DNA from: Apostichopus japonicus
Lineage: Eukaryota; Echinodermata; Holothuroidea; Aspidochirotida; Stichopodidae
NCBI RefSeq assembly: GCF_037975245.1
Contig: NC_092573.1
Location: forward strand, 13,600,001 to 13,664,000
Reading direction: 5' to 3'
DNA length: 64,000 bases
Part shown: positions 40,718-52,800 of the stretch, in pieces
Layout: each line of letters opens with the position of its first letter
Numbering within the stretch: the first letter of the stretch is position 1
Notes under the pieces: generated by a model
What the model saw: the letters and a program-made list of their open reading frames with translations, nothing else
The model's database searches: none
Told to the model about the DNA's origin: nothing
Made by a program: the position numbers and the translations under genes

Positions 40718-43700
40718 GTTCGTATCGGCTTCTGTAATTGTTTGGAGGGGTTTTATTTTTAAAAAGATAGTTCAGTGGTAAAAATTTAGACTGGCGAATG
40801 TGGAATATGTTGCAAGTATCAGGGTGAAAGTTACATTTTAAGTTTCTGGGGTACTTTTATGGAGATACTGATAGTTGGAATTGCCACAGTTTGTAATACA
40901 ACACAATTTATCTCAATGGCAGATCATATGAATCGAATGAAAATCTCACCAGGCGGCTTAGAATTGAACCGATCAGTCAAATATTTAATTGTGACAGTGT
41001 GGTTTGTCATGATTTCACCAAAACTTTTACCAAGTTCTATAAATTAACATTGTATGGAAATCTTTTGGTAGCAAAATTCTTTGAAAAAGAAGAAAAAGGA
41101 ACTATTCTTGTGGGTATCGTTTGTTCTTTTTTCAGACTACGAAGAGAGAGAAGGAGTGGATCTTAGGAGTAATCTCTACACGCTTCATGCTGCTGCCTCT
41201 TTAGAGAGTCCAGTGAAACTAGAACAACGATTGAACTTAGTAAGTGAAATGAAATCTTTTCAATTTATTTCTCTGACATTGTCTTGCATCTGTCTTTCAC
41301 CTGTTGTCTTAAATTGATTAGGGCTTTTAACAGGACAAGGAAGTTTTGGTATAAAAAATTGTTATTCTTTATTACAGGTAATACAGGAACCTTACATTTC
41401 CATGTTAGTTTTACTGTTCATACCTTTTTCATAAAAAATGACCGAGTTTATATTCTTTGCTCATTGACTACTAGTACGCAAACTGTCTGTTATGGAGTCA
41501 GTGAAGTACAAGTAGATAGATAGAAAAACAATTAATGGAAAATTTAAAAGTAAATATATTCATTCTCAGCTTGGGTTTTTTTTTCTACAACTTGTCTCCA
41601 GATTTGATAGAATGTTTGTATCTTGCTAGTACTAGGTCCCTCTTGGAATTGTTTTACAGTTTTCCTAGGATATGTGCAATGTATGTTCCAATTTTATGTA
41701 ATTATAGTTGCGTACTGACTTATGGTAATTCCTTTCATAAACACATGATAATTATGTCCATTTTGGTCAGTTTTTGTTTATTAAATAAAAAAAATAAAAA
41801 AAAGGTCATTAAAGGATCAGGCTTTCAAGTGACTGAAGTTAGACTGTGACCATATTGTTTTCCAAGAAATTCCAGGGACGGTATGTTTCTATAACCTTAT
41901 GCCCCCCCCCCCAACCCTCCTACCATGTTGACAACAAGGAATGTGTGGGAGTTTGAGATCTCAATGTCTGGTGGTGCTATGTATCAAGAATGAAGGTGAA
42001 AAGTTTCTATCATACAATCTCTAGAAACTATCTTCATTTGTTTCTTCAAATTTACATTATTCTGGGCCTTTCAATAAATTTGGGAATGATCAGTGACAGT
42101 ACATGAAATCCGGAGTCTATTCCATGTACACTTTTAATCCAGAGACGGTCCATGAGATCCGAGGACCGTCCCCAGAAAAAGGCAGACGTCTGGTGAACTT
42201 CATTTAGACTGAAGGTTAATACCAATTGTGAAGATTTACACAGATTTTGGAATAGGGTTAAATCAAATTTCAAGTTATTTAAAGGTGCCATGAATTTTCC
42301 AGGTCTGATAAGTCTCTTATCCAAATTTGGGGAAAATTTTAGGCTGTAATGGCTTCAGTGTCACCGGCATTACCATTTGGTGAAGTGGAGAATTTTACCA
42401 GTTGAACATTTAACATATTTACTAGACCTTTTTTTGTTTTTGTTTAAAAAACCAAAAAAACATGAAGGTGTTTTGAAAGAAGATTTTGCAGTATTATCTC
42501 TTATCTATCTCTTTTAAATCTACAGGAATATTTGACATCCAAACCATTCCCTCATCAAATGCTAGGTGACATCAGAGAGGAACTAAACCAAAGGTCTGAG
42601 TTACGAGAGGTTGCAGACTGCGTCAAATCTATCGTTGGAGGAAACGAGTACTATAGAGTACACTTCATCTTGCCTTACATGAGAACAGCAGGTAGGGACC
42701 CTGGGATTTCTTTACGTTTTTTACTTTTTTTTTCCATCCACAGGGGTTTAGGGGCAGAGAAGTTATGTTCACTGGCCTTCAAACATGAGCGATATCACAA
42801 TACAATGACCCTACATCCATGGTGGGTTGCATAGGTCAGAGAACAATTTAAATTTTGGCCGGAGATGGAATTTTAGACTCCAAGAGAGATGAGGAAAGTT
42901 CAAAAATTCACACAGGGTTTGAATTAAGTATATAGTAGTACCTGAGATATAAAGTCCAGAGCTTTACTCATTATCACACAAAGGTACTCAGGCAAGTAAA
43001 GTTTGGTGTTTATAACCAGACCTGTTCTTAATTGGTCTTTCAAATAAATTCTGATATCTACATTTCTGTTACTTTTGCCATTTTTTTTTGGCTCTCTCCA
43101 CCTCTCTCTCTCTCTCATATTTTCTTCCTTCCTCCAGACGTTGAAATTTGCTTGGATGACACCAATACACCCCTACCAATAAATGGAAGTACATCACGAG
43201 CAACCGAACGGGATGATAACTCTAGCGGCAGTATACCTCTCAATGATGACATCATTTCACATTTAACTGGAGTTAAATCTGTCACAAGTACAACTCACCT
43301 TGGCCATAAGAGAGGTCATGATAACAACTCTCATAGTAGAGATAGAACCTTAAGAACAACAGAAGAAAAGGAAGGCAGCATTGACAATCCAGAAGAGAAA
43401 AGACTTAAGCAAGTCCAACTTCCTCAGCCATTACCTGTATCAGCCAATCAGAGATGGTATGCGTGTTTCATATTATATTTCGACACATGTGTAGGTTTCA
43501 TATATATATATTTATAGGGTTGCCATTTTGTTATTTGAAAAAAAAAAATGAGGACAGGTTGAAGCAGCCTGTGGGTGGAGGAATCTTGGTTTAGTGATTC
43601 CTCTCCCATTTTGTGGAAAAAATTTATATTTTGAAGGTGACCTTCAAGATGAAAGTGGATTAAAATGTGAAGTTAATGAAAATGTTAATCTTAATGTTAG

Positions 43701-45929
43701 ATCAGAGCTGTTGAAGGACTATTACTACTGACAAATTGTCTCTCAAATTGGAGAATCCTGATCTTCAGGTTCGAAAAGCCGGATCTTCAAATTGGAGAAG
43801 CCAGATCTTGAAATTGGAGAAGCTGGTTCCTCTAATTGGAGAATCCGGATCTTCCAATTGGAGAAGCCGGATCTTCAAATTGGAGAAGCCGGATCTTCAA
43901 ATTGGAAAGCCGGATCCTCTAATTGAAGAAGCCGGATCTCCAAATTGGAGAAGCCGGATCTTCACATTGGAGAAGCCGGATCTTCACATTGGATAAGTTG
44001 GATCTTCAAATGAAAATCAGTGAAGTTTTCCACTGTATTTTCATAATAACTACTTTGTAAGACTAATAATTACTACTTAGCAATTCCTATATTATACAAC
44101 AGTGTTAGCCTACATTTCTTGTTTGACACATCAGTTCAAATTGCTTACATCATTGTTAGTGTATGAGTTTTGCTGGTAGTAAACAGGTTAAATCCGTAAT
44201 GTCAGATCAGTATTCAAAACGTATTGAGCATTTTGTATTAAAATTAAATGACAAAGATTTAATGATTACGAATCATTTTATGTCCTTCTGTTGTCATACT
44301 TTGTCCTACCCAAGACCATAACTACGCTATAAATGATCAGTTTAAATTGTGTAGTATTTGGGGTCATGTCTTTCCATTTAATTCTTACCCAGGATTGCGA
44401 TACAAGTGTCTTCGAGAAACCACCATCACTTCGGAGGCAATAAGTTGTTAGGTCTTCACAGTATGAAGAGACGACATCTAGCTGAATTAGGTTACCATGT
44501 TATCAGCGTAAGTTATATTGGTTATCAGTTTTGGCATCAAGTCGAAGGATATACATTTTCCTTCAAGGATATAGTTGCTGCCCACTGACTAAATGGTAAA
44601 CAGCATCTTTTTCCCATATGATTGCTGTAAAGGTTATAAGTTAAGAAACAAGAATTCACTAAACTGAAATTGTTAAATACTGTTTACAATAGCGTGTCCT
44701 GTTTTATGATATTGGTTTTTAAAATGATTTATAAATGTCTCTCTTTGACTATTACAAAGATATCTGTGAAGTCAAGCAGGAAGTTTGTATCACTTGACCT
44801 TTGTTTACCACTTCTCAATTGTGGCCAGTACACAACCTGTAATCAATATGTGCAGTCCTGAGTGAGTGGCCTGATCATATTTGACAAGTGCAATAGCCCT
44901 ACTTAAAGCGTTTCTTATGTATTTTCATCAACGACACCCAGTTATCCGCACCCTCGCTAGGAAATATTTTTTACGTAATGTTGTTGTTTGTGAAGGATGT
45001 ATGCATAGTTGTATATTAATTGAAAAGCACTTTGTGAAGGATTTATCTTCCTTACAATGAAATCTAACTGTCATGGTTGGTACATGCCAAGGAACATCAA
45101 TGGGTGAAAAATTAAGGAATCTTTTCATTCCCCCAAAATATGTGTCATGCAGCCCACTTTTTCATATCACTATTAAAAGTAATATGGAATAAGCAAATGT
45201 TCATACATTTTCAAAAATTAAAAAAAAAAAAAAAACACTTAAAACTTTCCTTTACCAATTTGAAGTTCATCTGACTGGTTAATCTAATAAACTGCATCAG
45301 TCATTGCATTATATAATATAGACTAGTTACTAGTACCAATAAATAGATTAATGTGTAACACAAAGCCGTGCAGCGAAGTATTGCAGGAAAATTTAGAGAA
45401 AAGATATTACAAACGATGAGTACAAATACTTTTCAAAGAAGAGTTCTTCCTTTATTAATTCTTTCTGTTTCCATACATACTGTGGTATGAAAGTTCTAGG
45501 TATAATAGGCACCTGCTCCAACTTCAGACCTGAGAAATATATGTATTTTATGTCATTAAAAATTAACTATCAATTTCATACTTGGCAGGCGTAGTATCAA
45601 CATGTTTACACAAATATATTTTATGGACACATTAACAGTGCCATCAGTTATGACCACTGTTTCTTTAGTACAGTAGTCATACACAACAGTCTGTTTTCAC
45701 ATGACCAGTGTCAGCTGTTAGCAATGCAGCCCTTTCATTGAAGTTGTTTCAGTATCTTGTGTCCAGTGAAGACGTTTAACATATTTCCCACAACTGTACA
45801 AATGTGCTAACATTAATATCGTCCTATCATCTTTTCCAGATTCCTTATCACGACTGGGAGCTTGTTGGAAGACACGGCCCAGCTGCGAGGGAAAATTACT
45901 TGAAAAAGAAACTGTTCGGTTCTCTTTGA
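39196..45929 (+). CDS. FAST kinase domain-containing (FASTKD) family protein, six coding exons
   Basis: FASTKD proteins are mitochondrial RNA-binding proteins acting in processing, stability or translation of mtRNA; the name is historical and they are not typical kinases. Six exons (39196-40717, 41136-41239, 42526-42691, 43138-43456, 44393-44507, 45840-45929) have GT-AG borders and join in phase to 771 aa. The N terminus is Arg/Ser-rich with few acidic residues up to about residue 75 (RFYSS), like a mitochondrial presequence. Helical repeats follow, then a FAST_1-like segment (about 420-490), a FAST_2-like segment (about 490-590), a low-complexity polar linker (about 610-695) and a C-terminal RAP domain (about 701-765). 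The length resembles FASTKD5, but the paralogue cannot be fixed by eye. The start is uncertain: Met 39196 follows an in-frame TAA, but Met 39205 or 39481 are alternatives. Confidence 0.9.
41136..41239 (+). CDS. FASTKD exon 2 (residues 508-542)
   Basis: Acceptor TTTTTCAG, donor TTA|GTAAGT. Encodes DYEEREGVDLRSNLYTLHAA and on to SLESPVKLEQ, the kind of Leu/Glu-rich stretch found in FAST_2 domains. Confidence 0.88.
42526..42691 (+). CDS. FASTKD exon 3 (residues 543-597)
   Basis: Acceptor TCTACAG, donor GCAG|GTAGGG in phase 1. Encodes the end of the FAST_2 region with VHFILPYMRTA, a strongly FASTKD-like stretch. Confidence 0.88.
43138..43456 (+). CDS. FASTKD exon 4 (residues 598-703)
   Basis: Acceptor follows a long CT-rich tract. 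Begins DVEICLDDTNTPLPI and continues as a polar Ser/Thr/Asp/Lys-rich linker, ending with the first residues of the RAP domain (NQRW). Donor AGATG|GTATGC in phase 2. Confidence 0.86.
43743..44012. repeat. 22-bp minisatellite in FASTKD intron 4
   Basis: About twelve degenerate copies of GGAGAAGCCGGATCTTCAAATT-like units (21-22 bp). The open frame crossing it is a by-product of repetition, not a gene. Confidence 0.9.
44393..44507 (+). CDS. FASTKD exon 5, RAP domain core (residues 704-742)
   Basis: Encodes IAIQVSSRNHHHFGGNKLLG followed by LHSMKRRHLAELGYHVIS. The MKRRHL..LGY.V pattern is the hallmark of the RAP domain, a predicted endonuclease-like/RNA-binding fold. Donor AGC|GTAAGT in phase 0. 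Confidence 0.92.
44508..45839. other. FASTKD intron 5
   Basis: 1.3 kb AT-rich intron with a 15-A run near 45220. On the minus strand an AATAAA at about 45451-45456 is the first clear polyadenylation-like signal downstream of the POLG stop, but using it would require a 3' UTR running across FASTKD exon 6. Confidence 0.5.
45840..45929 (+). CDS. FASTKD exon 6, RAP domain end and stop (residues 743-771)
   Basis: Acceptor CTTTTCCAG. Encodes IPYHDWELVG...NYLKKKLFGSL then TGA; P-Y-x-x-W is typical of the RAP C-terminal end. A variant polyadenylation word ATTAAA occurs at 45940-45945. Confidence 0.92.
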   Translation: MPYHDWELVGRHGPAARENYLKKKLFGSL

Positions 45930-46404
45930 AAAGAGTTGCATTAAAATTTAGTGCATCACAAATGGAGCGAATCACAGAATATAACGTACTGGTCAGATGG
46001 AATGTGTTTTCACAACGGGAACGTCACAGACAAACGAGTGTATTCAAATGCGGAATTGCTGTCCTCCTGGATTGACTAGCGCACCGTGAATTGCAGAGCA
46101 CATTGAAACAAGTACAGCCGGTGGAACAAAGTTGCTGCCAGGGTAGTTGGTATTTTGGCTTTCGAACAGTCGTATGTCCTCGAGATTTGGCACTTGTTCT
46201 CAGAAATCCACAATCACTGATGATTTTGTTAAAAGTCTAAGGCACAATGCAAAAGGCTAGCATCTTCCCTGAAAACTATTTGACAATATTTCTGTTTAAG
46301 TTAACGAATAATTTTCATCCACCGATGGTTTGGTATACAGCTAGTATCTATGTACCAGTGTTGCGGACAATCACCTGGAATTTCGCTATTTCAATATAGG
46401 GTTG
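45930..46404. other. Interval between convergent FASTKD and POLG stop codons
   Basis: 475 bp shared by the two opposing 3' ends. No canonical AATAAA for either strand was seen inside, so the 3' UTRs may overlap. Confidence 0.6.
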
Positions 46405-46505
46405 CTACTTTACACCTACTTTAGGCTGTGCATTCTCTTTAGATACGGTCGCCCCTTCTCCACGATTGATGCGTTCCAGAAGTTCATGAATATTTAAAGC
46501 TTCTC
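46405..46505 (-). CDS. POLG: POLG last exon (C terminus and stop)
   Basis: Acceptor TACTGCAG. Completes [17 protein letters not shown] and ends VGVK-TAG. Corresponds to the variable C-terminal tail of POLG. Confidence 0.92.
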
Positions 46506-46771
46506 CTGCAGTAGAACAAACAAAAACAAAAAATAAAGTTGAAGATGTCATGGTTTGCTTACTTTCAGGTTTAACCTGCCCGCTTGGATTAATGTCGTTA
46601 AGTTATGGCAAATATTCAAATACTGTTGTCACATTCATGGAAAGTTCAATATCTTATTCACTAGTAACTTTGTGAAGTACTTCCAAATAATTACAAAATA
46701 ATATTCACTAGGACATCTTGCTGAAATAATTGAAGTGTGTATATATATTCTGTAGACACGATTTATATTAA

Positions 46772-46851
<80 letters not shown>

Positions 46852-49800
46852 AATATATATATATATATCTATATATATATATATAAAAATAAATATATAC
46901 ATATATATTCTTTATTGATACACATATATATCTCTTTCGAGATCCGGCTTTAGGAATCACAAATGATTTTCGAGTTGGTTAGCATCATGTTTGATCTCTA
47001 GAGTAAGGCAAAATATGTCACCAAAAACAGAACTAGTATTGTTCGATACAGGTGACAAACGCCTACAGTGGAATTACGATCTACCTTACCGGTTTCGAAC
47101 CTCTGGACATACAATCAGCGTCCATAGCCTAGTGGTTAGGGTGTCCGCGTACACAGCGGGAGGCCCGTGGTTCGAATCCCGGTGGAGGCTGAAAGTTTTT
47201 TCACTGTTCTTGATTTTCCAACTCATTACGATTTTCATTTATATATATATATATATATATGTATATATCACATAATATACTTAACTAAACTATCATCATA
47301 CTGCTACTCGGAGTTTCACGGGTATGGCTCGCGCACCAATCATCAGGCAACTGAACAACATAGGCTATCTCGGCTTCAGGCGTGTGTGTTTACGGTTGCC
47401 ATGGCGACAGTGCGATAACAGCTCGGTTCTTTTGTTGATGCATCTGTCATTCGATTGTATTATGGCCAGCTTCTCTTCCATGCATAGATTGCATGATCCT
47501 GATTCGCGTTGGTGTGTGTCGGATTTCTTCAATATGTTCCATTCAATAGTGTAGTCTCTCCCCTTGCTTTTCAGTGCCCAGATATGCTTGGATAGTTCTG
47601 TCTCCTTTTCATATTTTTTGTTGCAAAACGACTTCGTGTGGTTGCGGTACCTAGATTTGAAGTCACCCCCGGTGAGCCCAACGTATGACCGCGAGTCGGA
47701 ACACACACCAACGCGAATCAGGATCATGCAATCTATGCATGGAAGAGAAGCTGGCCATAATACAATCGAATGACAGATGCATCAACAAAAGAACCGAGCT
47801 GTTATCGCACTGTCGCCATGGCAACCGTAAACACACACGCCTGAAGCCGAGATAGCCTATGTTGTTCAGTTGCCTGATGATCGGTGCGCAAGCCGTACCC
47901 GTGAAACTCCGAGTAGCAGTATGATGATAGTTTAGTTAAGTATATTATGTGATATTCTAGCTCTGCCTTGGCATAGAGCACCCTTTGTGAATATTGACCA
48001 CCATTCTATGTAATATATATGTATATATATATATATATATGTGTATATATATTTATTATCAAGGATACCTTTTGGAATATTGTATCCTCTTTCGAGTCCA
48101 TGAGGGTTAGAGGGTGTTACACAGTCCATTTCCACCTCCTTTCGAAGCACCTTGTCAATATCCATTGCACTGAAGAAGGCTACAGACTACCAAAATAGTA
48201 GAAGAAAAAAGTTTGCATGAAAATTGATTACAGTTTTATAAAAACATAAAAGACACAACAAAGTATTGCATTGTCTTATCTATTATCCTTTACTGTATTT
48301 AATTTGTTTCGGGAAATAATTGCTCTCATTTCCTCCTTAATCCTGAACGAAAGACATTCATCACGATGGATTTGTTGCTATTACTTCAAAATTCACTTCA
48401 TCAGAATCGGCAAGTTTTTTCAACCCATTCGAGAATTTGGCAAACTGTATGAAAGTGTCTCCTTGATAGCATGTGAATGTTCATTTTAATATTAAGACAT
48501 TTGGAACAAGAAAGCAACACTTTTGTTATATACCTGAGGTAAATCGTTCATTCCTAGCTTATAAGCAAACATACATCTGGTAAGAAGATTAGCTATCTGT
48601 AAAGCTAACGCTGCCTTGTATCGGTCTTCACTCTTGACCAGGTATCGCACCTGCGAAAGAAAAAGTGAGAATTCAACTGGTCAATGACGGTTACAGCTTT
48701 CAGCACTTGAGTTGAAAGGTTGTAAAGTTAAACAGAACTGTATCCCAGTAACTGGAATTTATCATTTGATTGTTTTAGTTTTGAAGGTACAGAAAGCCTA
48801 TATATGACCCTATATATGCATTTTCTTTTGTAAAAACGTTCCTTTTTTCAAAATGACCTTATACACAGCTGTTACAAAGCGACTTTTTTACTTCATCTGT
48901 GCTCAGTTTATGTTTAGTAGTAATTATGAAAGACAGTGCTTAATAATCGTACCTCATCATGAATCGATATGGAGAATCTGCCGTCTATTTTATAAAGGTC
49001 AAAGAGCCACTTGGTGGAGACCAGGAGAAGATGAAGGTAGTCTACTGCTGAGCTCTGCACCACCCAGTTAACACGACTGGTGAGAAACTGAAACAGAATA
49101 TACATATACAGGAATGTGCCCAGGATTTCCTGAGTGCCGAATATACTGATCGCCGTCCTGGCGGAGGGGTCTAAAGGGAGGGGGTGTCCCTCGATTCGAT
49201 TTTTTCGATTTTTGAAGGTGTTCAGATGCTAGATGATGGCACTTAGTACTAGTTTTGCTTAACAATTAACATTTTTTTAAATTTTTTTAGTGAAATATAT
49301 TACGTACCTGGTAAAAGTTATTAGTCTGTTTCAAAGAGATTTTACAAGGGACCGATTGAGAGCCGTAAGTAATGTTTCTGGCATGTGTAACTGATGCATT
49401 ATTAGTCTGTATGATTTGGCATAGGCTAGGCCCAATTTATGTTGAATATATTGTTAGGAATGTCGGGATTTAAGATGAAAATAGTGCTGGGCGGGATTCA
49501 TGATTTTTAAGAGTGCTGGGCAGTAAGTTATAGTGCTGGGCAGGGCTGCCCAATGCCGCCCAGCGTGGGCACATCCCTGCATATAGTATTAGAGAGTGAT
49601 AATGAAGACAATCTTATTCCTTTAAAATGCAAAGGGTTTTTTTTTATCTTTTTCATACTCTTTCATCTAAACAAATGCACCTGTTGGTTTCAGAAATATT
49701 ATATGCTGAAAATCAATGCTAATATAATTGTTTATTTTAATCTGGCTTCTTATTGATGTGTTTGCATTTGGTCAACAAGTTTACCAAACCATTTACTGAA

Positions 49801-52800
49801 TATTATTCAAACCTAAGGTATCCTTCTGGCTGTTCCACCTTTTTAATGATCATGAAAAAGTATAAGTTAAAATTTCTTTTTTAATGAATTTGATTAGGTT
49901 CTCAACTTTCAGTCACTTGTAAACATTTTATAGAAGTGTTAATCACATCCAAATAGTTTATAAGAAAACTTTAATAAAAGTTTTTACTCTCCATCAATTT
50001 TTTTGAAAACGAAATTGACAAGTTAAATTAATGACAAAACTGTATCATTATAAGATTTTAGTGTCGAATGACATCAAATAACTTGAAAAAAAAATCAATG
50101 GAACGGCTGCTGTATCATTTCACACTTAGTCAGATTTGTGGATTGGTTTTGTAATAGCTTTAATACATTACCTATTATCATTGCCAATGAATATTCATGC
50201 TTTGTACATATACTGTAAAAAGGGAATGAATATGCAATAGTTTATAAGCAGCCTATTTGTCATAAATATCTCAATTCCAGCCAAACTTTGATTGAATTAT
50301 TAAGTCTGAGAGCGGAGGAATAAATTATCCAGAATTTTCAATCCAGCGTGATCATTTGATTTGCATTGTCTTCATTCAATAAGGTGTTTCAGTTTCTGAT
50401 CAACCCCGAGAGTGTACGTTGAATCCTGAACAGGTTCCTGAAACAGGTACTAAAGTAAAATGTTTCATGGTGAGAAGGAATACACGAAAGCATGTTTCCT
50501 GTTTCATATGCGGGGAATTCTAGTACGAGGCTCAGGAAGCACACGGAAAAGTGAATTATACCAAATAAAGCCCTCCCCCCCCAATTCCCCCCAAGACCTT
50601 AATTTATCTCTTGGTCTACTAAATTCACCTCATTGTTCACTGCCTGTGGTTCTAAGGCCCTACTGATGCGGCAGCCCAGTACCGGTGTCCTTGGTTCAGG
50701 GGAATTAGCAATGGCCTCCAGTTGGTTAAACATGTGAGATTCACTTAAAACAAAACAAAAAGACATGAACATTAATGATTATCAAAGAAGATAGAAAAGA
50801 CTGTTAACAAACTTCTTATCTACTGCAAAGAGCCTGTGCAGCTAAACATATACAGTAAAGAGAGTCTGACCTTTTCATGCTAGCAGGATTATCTTCAAAG
50901 ATAACAATTTTTTCTTATTCGACACAACTTTGATTAATCAAGCCTGTAGGGTTTCCACAAGCAGAATACAAATTTAAAGGGTGTGAAGACTCGCGCACAA
51001 AGAAACGTCTCATGCCGGTAATCTGACCTAGTTTCAAATGAGGTGTAACAGAAGTGTTAGACACCACCATCGATCCCAGAAAATACACACAGTTTGCTAC
51101 CATTGGTAATTAGACGCTGATGTACAGTCAATACATGCAGCTACGGTCAATACCCACAACACAGTGTACATAGCAGCGATGGACATCTCAGGTCTAGATA
51201 AAAGATAACAAGGTATCACGTTTCATTACTGTCTGCATTTTGAAGTGACAAGAAAACATCATTTTCAAGCAACCGAAAATTAACTTTTTCAGAGCGCGGC
51301 ACATGGTTTGGGGCGAGTCTTCAATGCCTTTAAGGACTTTGTATGCTAATGTGGGTTATAACAAATGTTCACAATCACAAAATTCTCACCTTAAATTCTA
51401 CAAGGAAGGAAGGGTACCATCAAACATTTTGTATGTTCAAAGTGGAATGTTACAATTTTAATTTTTTGTCTGAATAAGTTTTCACATCCAGGTCATAACC
51501 CAAAACAAAATAAGTATATATGGGCAATAAGTATTATTTTCACTGACATAGCACTGATCATTTTACAAAGTCACATGAACAATATATTTAATGGATCCCA
51601 TTTGATTATGTTCAATGCTGCATATCCCTCTTAGAAGCCGGTCTAGAAGTATAACACTATACATGCGATTGTTTGCTCTTTAAAGGAAAACTACCACATC
51701 CAGCGATTGATAGATGGATATATTTTATGAGATTAAAGATTGAGATATATTTTACGAGATTAAAGAAAAATCTTCCTTAGAAATTAATACCAACACAAGA
51801 AATTAAGCATTTCCTTAAAATATAACAGACTTTAATAAACAAAACAAAAGAAGGAATTGAAAAAAAACTAAGCATTACCTTCCATTAAACCAAGCCTGTT
51901 TATCTGTCAGACTCTTAAGGATATTGGTGAATTTTGAGCTGAAAAGTAAAAAGGAAACAAAAATCACTGGTGACATTCTAGGCGAGAGAATTATTATGAA
52001 TTTTAAGTGGCAACTTAAAGTCTCAACGGAACAACGGAACAGTAAATAAAATAATAGACCAATTAAAGTCAACACACATTCAAGCTGAACACACATCAAC
52101 TGTGTTGCTTGTTTTGTCACTGACAGATATAAGGCTTTATTAAATAATTAATTTAATTTGAAAAAAAAAAAAATTGTATTCTTATTCTGAGTAATACTGG
52201 GCTGGAAGTGTCTGGGTGACGAAAATATTGACGAAAATGCATGAACTTTGTTTATTACTTGCTATTATCCTACAGTATGAGATGTGTGTGCAGTAATCTG
52301 GGATGACACCAAATCAACCTTGGAATTCTGTTTTGTTGTTATTCTCTAGTTGAGCAATATGGGGTCTGTAATGAATGAAGACACCTTTATAATCAGTGTA
52401 TGAAAACACCTCACTGTACTCTACATCAGGCCATCCTCATTGTGGGTGTTATTTCCCAATATTTCTACAAGCAGTTACAGCTTAAACAAGCTATTTTACA
52501 TTTGAGTCAACTATTTTAGCTACAAATGAATGGACTAAGGGCAGTCTCATAGGATAATAGCAAGTAATAAACAAAGTTGATGCATTTTCATCAATATTTT
52601 CGTCACCCAGACACTTCCAGCCCAGTATTACTTAGAATAAGAATACAATTTATTAAAAGAAATTGTTGTCATCAAACGATTGCTGTTGAGAAAGTAACAT
52701 AAATATGATTTGCCTGTCAACATTTCATCACACAGACACTACAAGCACTACAAGTAGCAAACATGTGAAAGCTTTTAAACCTTTTAACTTGTATCATGAT

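Noticed and set aside
43736-43996. 86-codon frame of Leu/Glu/Pro repeats
   Set aside because: Translation of a 22-bp minisatellite inside a FASTKD intron.
46763-46960. Tyr-Ile repeat open frame
   Set aside because: Translation of an (AT)n microsatellite.
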